A stretch of 55,117 nucleotides of DNA from an uncultured Archangium sp. (GTDB lineage Bacteria; Myxococcota; Myxococcia; Myxococcales; Myxococcaceae), in NCBI GenBank assembly GCA_903905455.1, contig CAIVGN010000036.1, positions 1-55,117 on the forward strand. The letters are read 5' to 3'. A model generated the notes under the pieces. The model did no database searches. It was not told where the DNA came from and saw nothing but the letters and a program-made list of their open reading frames with translations. Position 1 is the first letter of the stretch. Each line of letters opens with the position of its first letter. Positions 53,518 to 55,117 of the stretch are shown piece by piece. A program made the position numbers and the translations under genes.

Positions 53518-55117
53518 ATGCGTGTGCTGTGTTTGCTCTTTCTCGTCTGCGCCACCTCGGCGCGGGCGCACGAGGGCGTTGAAGAAGATGCCGGTGTCCC
53601 GGCGCCCATGCTCACCACCGTGCGCGAAGCACGCCCCACGCACGGCGCGTCGGAGGTGGTCATCGGCCGCGACGTCATCGCCGCCGCACCGCGCTCGGGC
53701 GCGACGGACCTGCTGCGCCTCGTGCCCGGCCTCGTCGCCTCGCAGCACTCGGGCGAAGGCAAGGCCCAGCAGTTGTTCCTGCGCGGCTTCGACGCGGTGC
53801 ACGGCCAGGACGTCGAGCTCAACGTCGCCGGGCTCCCCGTCAACGAGGTCTCGCATCTCCACGCGCTGGGCTACGCCGACCTGAACTGGCTCATCCCCGA
53901 GGCCGTGCGCGAGGTGAAGGTCACCGAAGGCAGCGCGCGCGCGTGGCAGGGGGACTTCGCCGTCGCCGGGTCCGTGCGCTACGAGCTGGGCCTCGAGGAG
54001 CCGGGCGTGGTGCTCTCCGTCGGCGCCGGTCGCTTCAATCGCTACCGGCTCTTCGCGGGCTTCAGGCCCGAGGGCCACGACGAGACCTTCGCCGCCGTGG
54101 AGTACGTGCAGGGGGATGGCTTCGGCGCCCAACGCGCCTTCGGGCGCATCTCGGCGCTCGGGCAGGCGGTGCTGAAGTTCGACCGGGTGAAGCTCCGCGC
54201 GGTGGTGGGGAGCTACGGCGCACAGTTCGCCTCGCCGGGCGTGGTGCGCGAAGACGCGTTTCAAGCGGGCGCCGCCGGGTTCTTCGAGGCCTTCGGTCAA
54301 ACGCAGGGCGGCTCGTCGTCGCGGCACCAGGTGCTGCTCGCAGCCGAAGTGCCCCACGAGACCGGCCGCACGCTGTTCGAGCTGTATGGGCTGCTGGTCG
54401 ACCTGCGGCTGCGCAACAACTTCACCGGCTTCCTGAACAACCCCGCGGGCGACGGGCTCGAGCAGACCCAGGCCACCAACACCGAGGGGCTGCGCGTCAC
54501 GCACACCCAGCACCTCCACGTGGGCGACCAGGTGTTGCTGCTCGACGTGGGGATCGCCGGGCGGCGCGATGGCGTTGACCAGGCGCAGCGCGGGTACAAC
54601 GAGGCCGATGGCAGCCTGCGCGCGCCGGTGGTCTCGGGCGCGGCCACGTCGTTCCGCGAGGCCCTCGACGCCACCGTCACGCAGACCCTCGGCAGCGCGT
54701 GGGGTGAGCTCGCGTGGGCACCGGGTCCGTGGCGGTTGATGCTCGGTGGCCGGGTCGACGTGCTGCACGTGGAACTGCACGACGCGTTGGCCTTCTCGGG
54801 AACCGGCGCCTCGCGCACCTCGCTGGGGCCCCACTTCGGGCTCAAGGCGGGCCTGGAGCGGGGCCTGGGGGAACACTTCCGCGTCTACCTCTCGTACGGC
54901 GACGGCTTCCGCACCCCGCAGGCGAGGCAGCTCTCGGACGGCGAGCGCGCGCCCTTCGTGAACGTGCACGGCGGCGAACTCGGCGCGAAGTTCGAGTCAC
55001 GGCGGGTGAGCGCGAGCCTGCTGGGCTTCGCGAGCTTCGTGCAGAACGACTTCTTCTTCGACCACACCCAGGGCACCACCAGCTTCGTGGGGCCTACCTT
55101 GCGCGGGGGAGGCCAGG
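53518..55117 (+). CDS. TonB-dependent receptor (partial, C-terminus off right edge)
   Basis: ATG 53518 opens a signal peptide (VLCLLFLVCATSARA) and at least 533 residues without a stop to the window end. A plug domain is seen: EVVIGRDVIAAAPRSGATDLLRLVPG, LFLRGFDAVHGQDVEL, NVAGLPVNEVSHLH and EVKVTEGSARAWQGDFAVAGSV, in the order of TonB-dependent receptors that take up metal chelates, sugars or cobalamin. Barrel strands follow, including YLSYGDGFRTPQARQLSDGE. There is no N-terminal signalling or carboxypeptidase-like domain. The cargo is unknown. Confidence 0.88.
   Translation, partial: MRVLCLLFLVCATSARAHEGVEEDAGVPAPMLTTVREARPTHGASEVVIGRDVIAAAPRSGATDLLRLVPGLVASQHSGEGKAQQLFLRGFDAVHGQDVELNVAGLPVNEVSHLHALGYADLNWLIPEAVREVKVTEGSARAWQGDFAVAGSVRYELGLEEPGVVLSVGAGRFNRYRLFAGFRPEGHDETFAAVEYVQGDGFGAQRAFGRISALGQAVLKFDRVKLRAVVGSYGAQFASPGVVREDAFQAGAAGFFEAFGQTQGGSSSRHQVLLAAEVPHETGRTLFELYGLLVDLRLRNNFTGFLNNPAGDGLEQTQATNTEGLRVTHTQHLHVGDQVLLLDVGIAGRRDGVDQAQRGYNEADGSLRAPVVSGAATSFREALDATVTQTLGSAWGELAWAPGPWRLMLGGRVDVLHVELHDALAFSGTGASRTSLGPHFGLKAGLERGLGEHFRVYLSYGDGFRTPQARQLSDGERAPFVNVHGGELGAKFESRRVSASLLGFASFVQNDFFFDHTQGTTSFVGPTLRGGGQ

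Overview
The window is high-GC DNA (roughly 70 percent by eye) that reads as a myxobacterium-like member of the Myxococcota. The grounds are the mix of Hanks-type Ser/Thr kinases, ECF sigma factors, a hybrid histidine kinase and a class III cyclase; many lipoproteins with Gly/Ser/Thr-rich linkers; a proline-rich protein resembling the MXAN_5187 family; and a KirBac channel. The genus cannot be fixed from sequence alone. Genes are packed tightly. I see no rRNA, tRNA, CRISPR, insertion sequence or prophage, and no gene-free stretch above 300 bp. The longest gaps are 9591-9863 and 49305-49575.

Layout. 1-5.3 kb (minus): a DUF4124 protein cut by the left edge, a zinc-ribbon protein with what looks like a decayed SpoIIE/PP2C fold, a membrane protein, a cold-shock protein, and a translationally coupled ECF sigma / NrsF-like anti-sigma / 85-aa operon. 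5.4-9.6 kb: exported thermonuclease, GT87 glycosyltransferase, a convergently overlapping acyltransferase, and mreB. 9.8-13.1 kb: a repeat (TPR-like) protein with a 5'-3' exonuclease, a small helical protein and an internally duplicated beta-barrel. 13.1-17.2 kb (minus): a Clp-type AAA+ unfoldase fused to a release-factor-2-like region without the GGQ domain, a 2OG-Fe(II)-oxygenase-like protein and a DUF6438 lipoprotein. 17.3-20.5 kb (plus): ECF sigma, membrane anti-sigma-like protein, exported protein and outer-membrane barrel. 20.6-25.3 kb: LysM/cysteine-peptidase protein, KirBac channel, hybrid kinase and a pilin-like protein. 25.3-31.6 kb (minus): Ser/Thr kinase with extracytoplasmic PPC-like domains, MBL-fold hydrolase, ABC-F ATPase and adenylate cyclase.

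31.6-45.98 kb (mostly plus): lspA, a second Ser/Thr kinase, an exported protein, two tandem paralogous PQQ-propeller-like lipoproteins, an Ig-repeat lipoprotein, a ferredoxin-NADP-reductase-like flavoprotein (minus), lgt, the MXAN_5187-like protein and a rhodanese. 46-55 kb: a large VWA lipoprotein (minus), a Cys-rich surface protein, a stand-alone LigD-type polymerase/primase with a coupled partner, a hemerythrin, a small lipoprotein, a His-rich membrane protein, a REP-like palindrome and a TonB-dependent receptor cut by the right edge.

Themes: envelope biogenesis (lgt and lspA serve the many lipoproteins encoded beside them) and signal transduction. The most unusual locus is the Clp-AAA+/release-factor-like fusion at 13157-15982. 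Function assignments come from motifs read by eye; no database search was possible.
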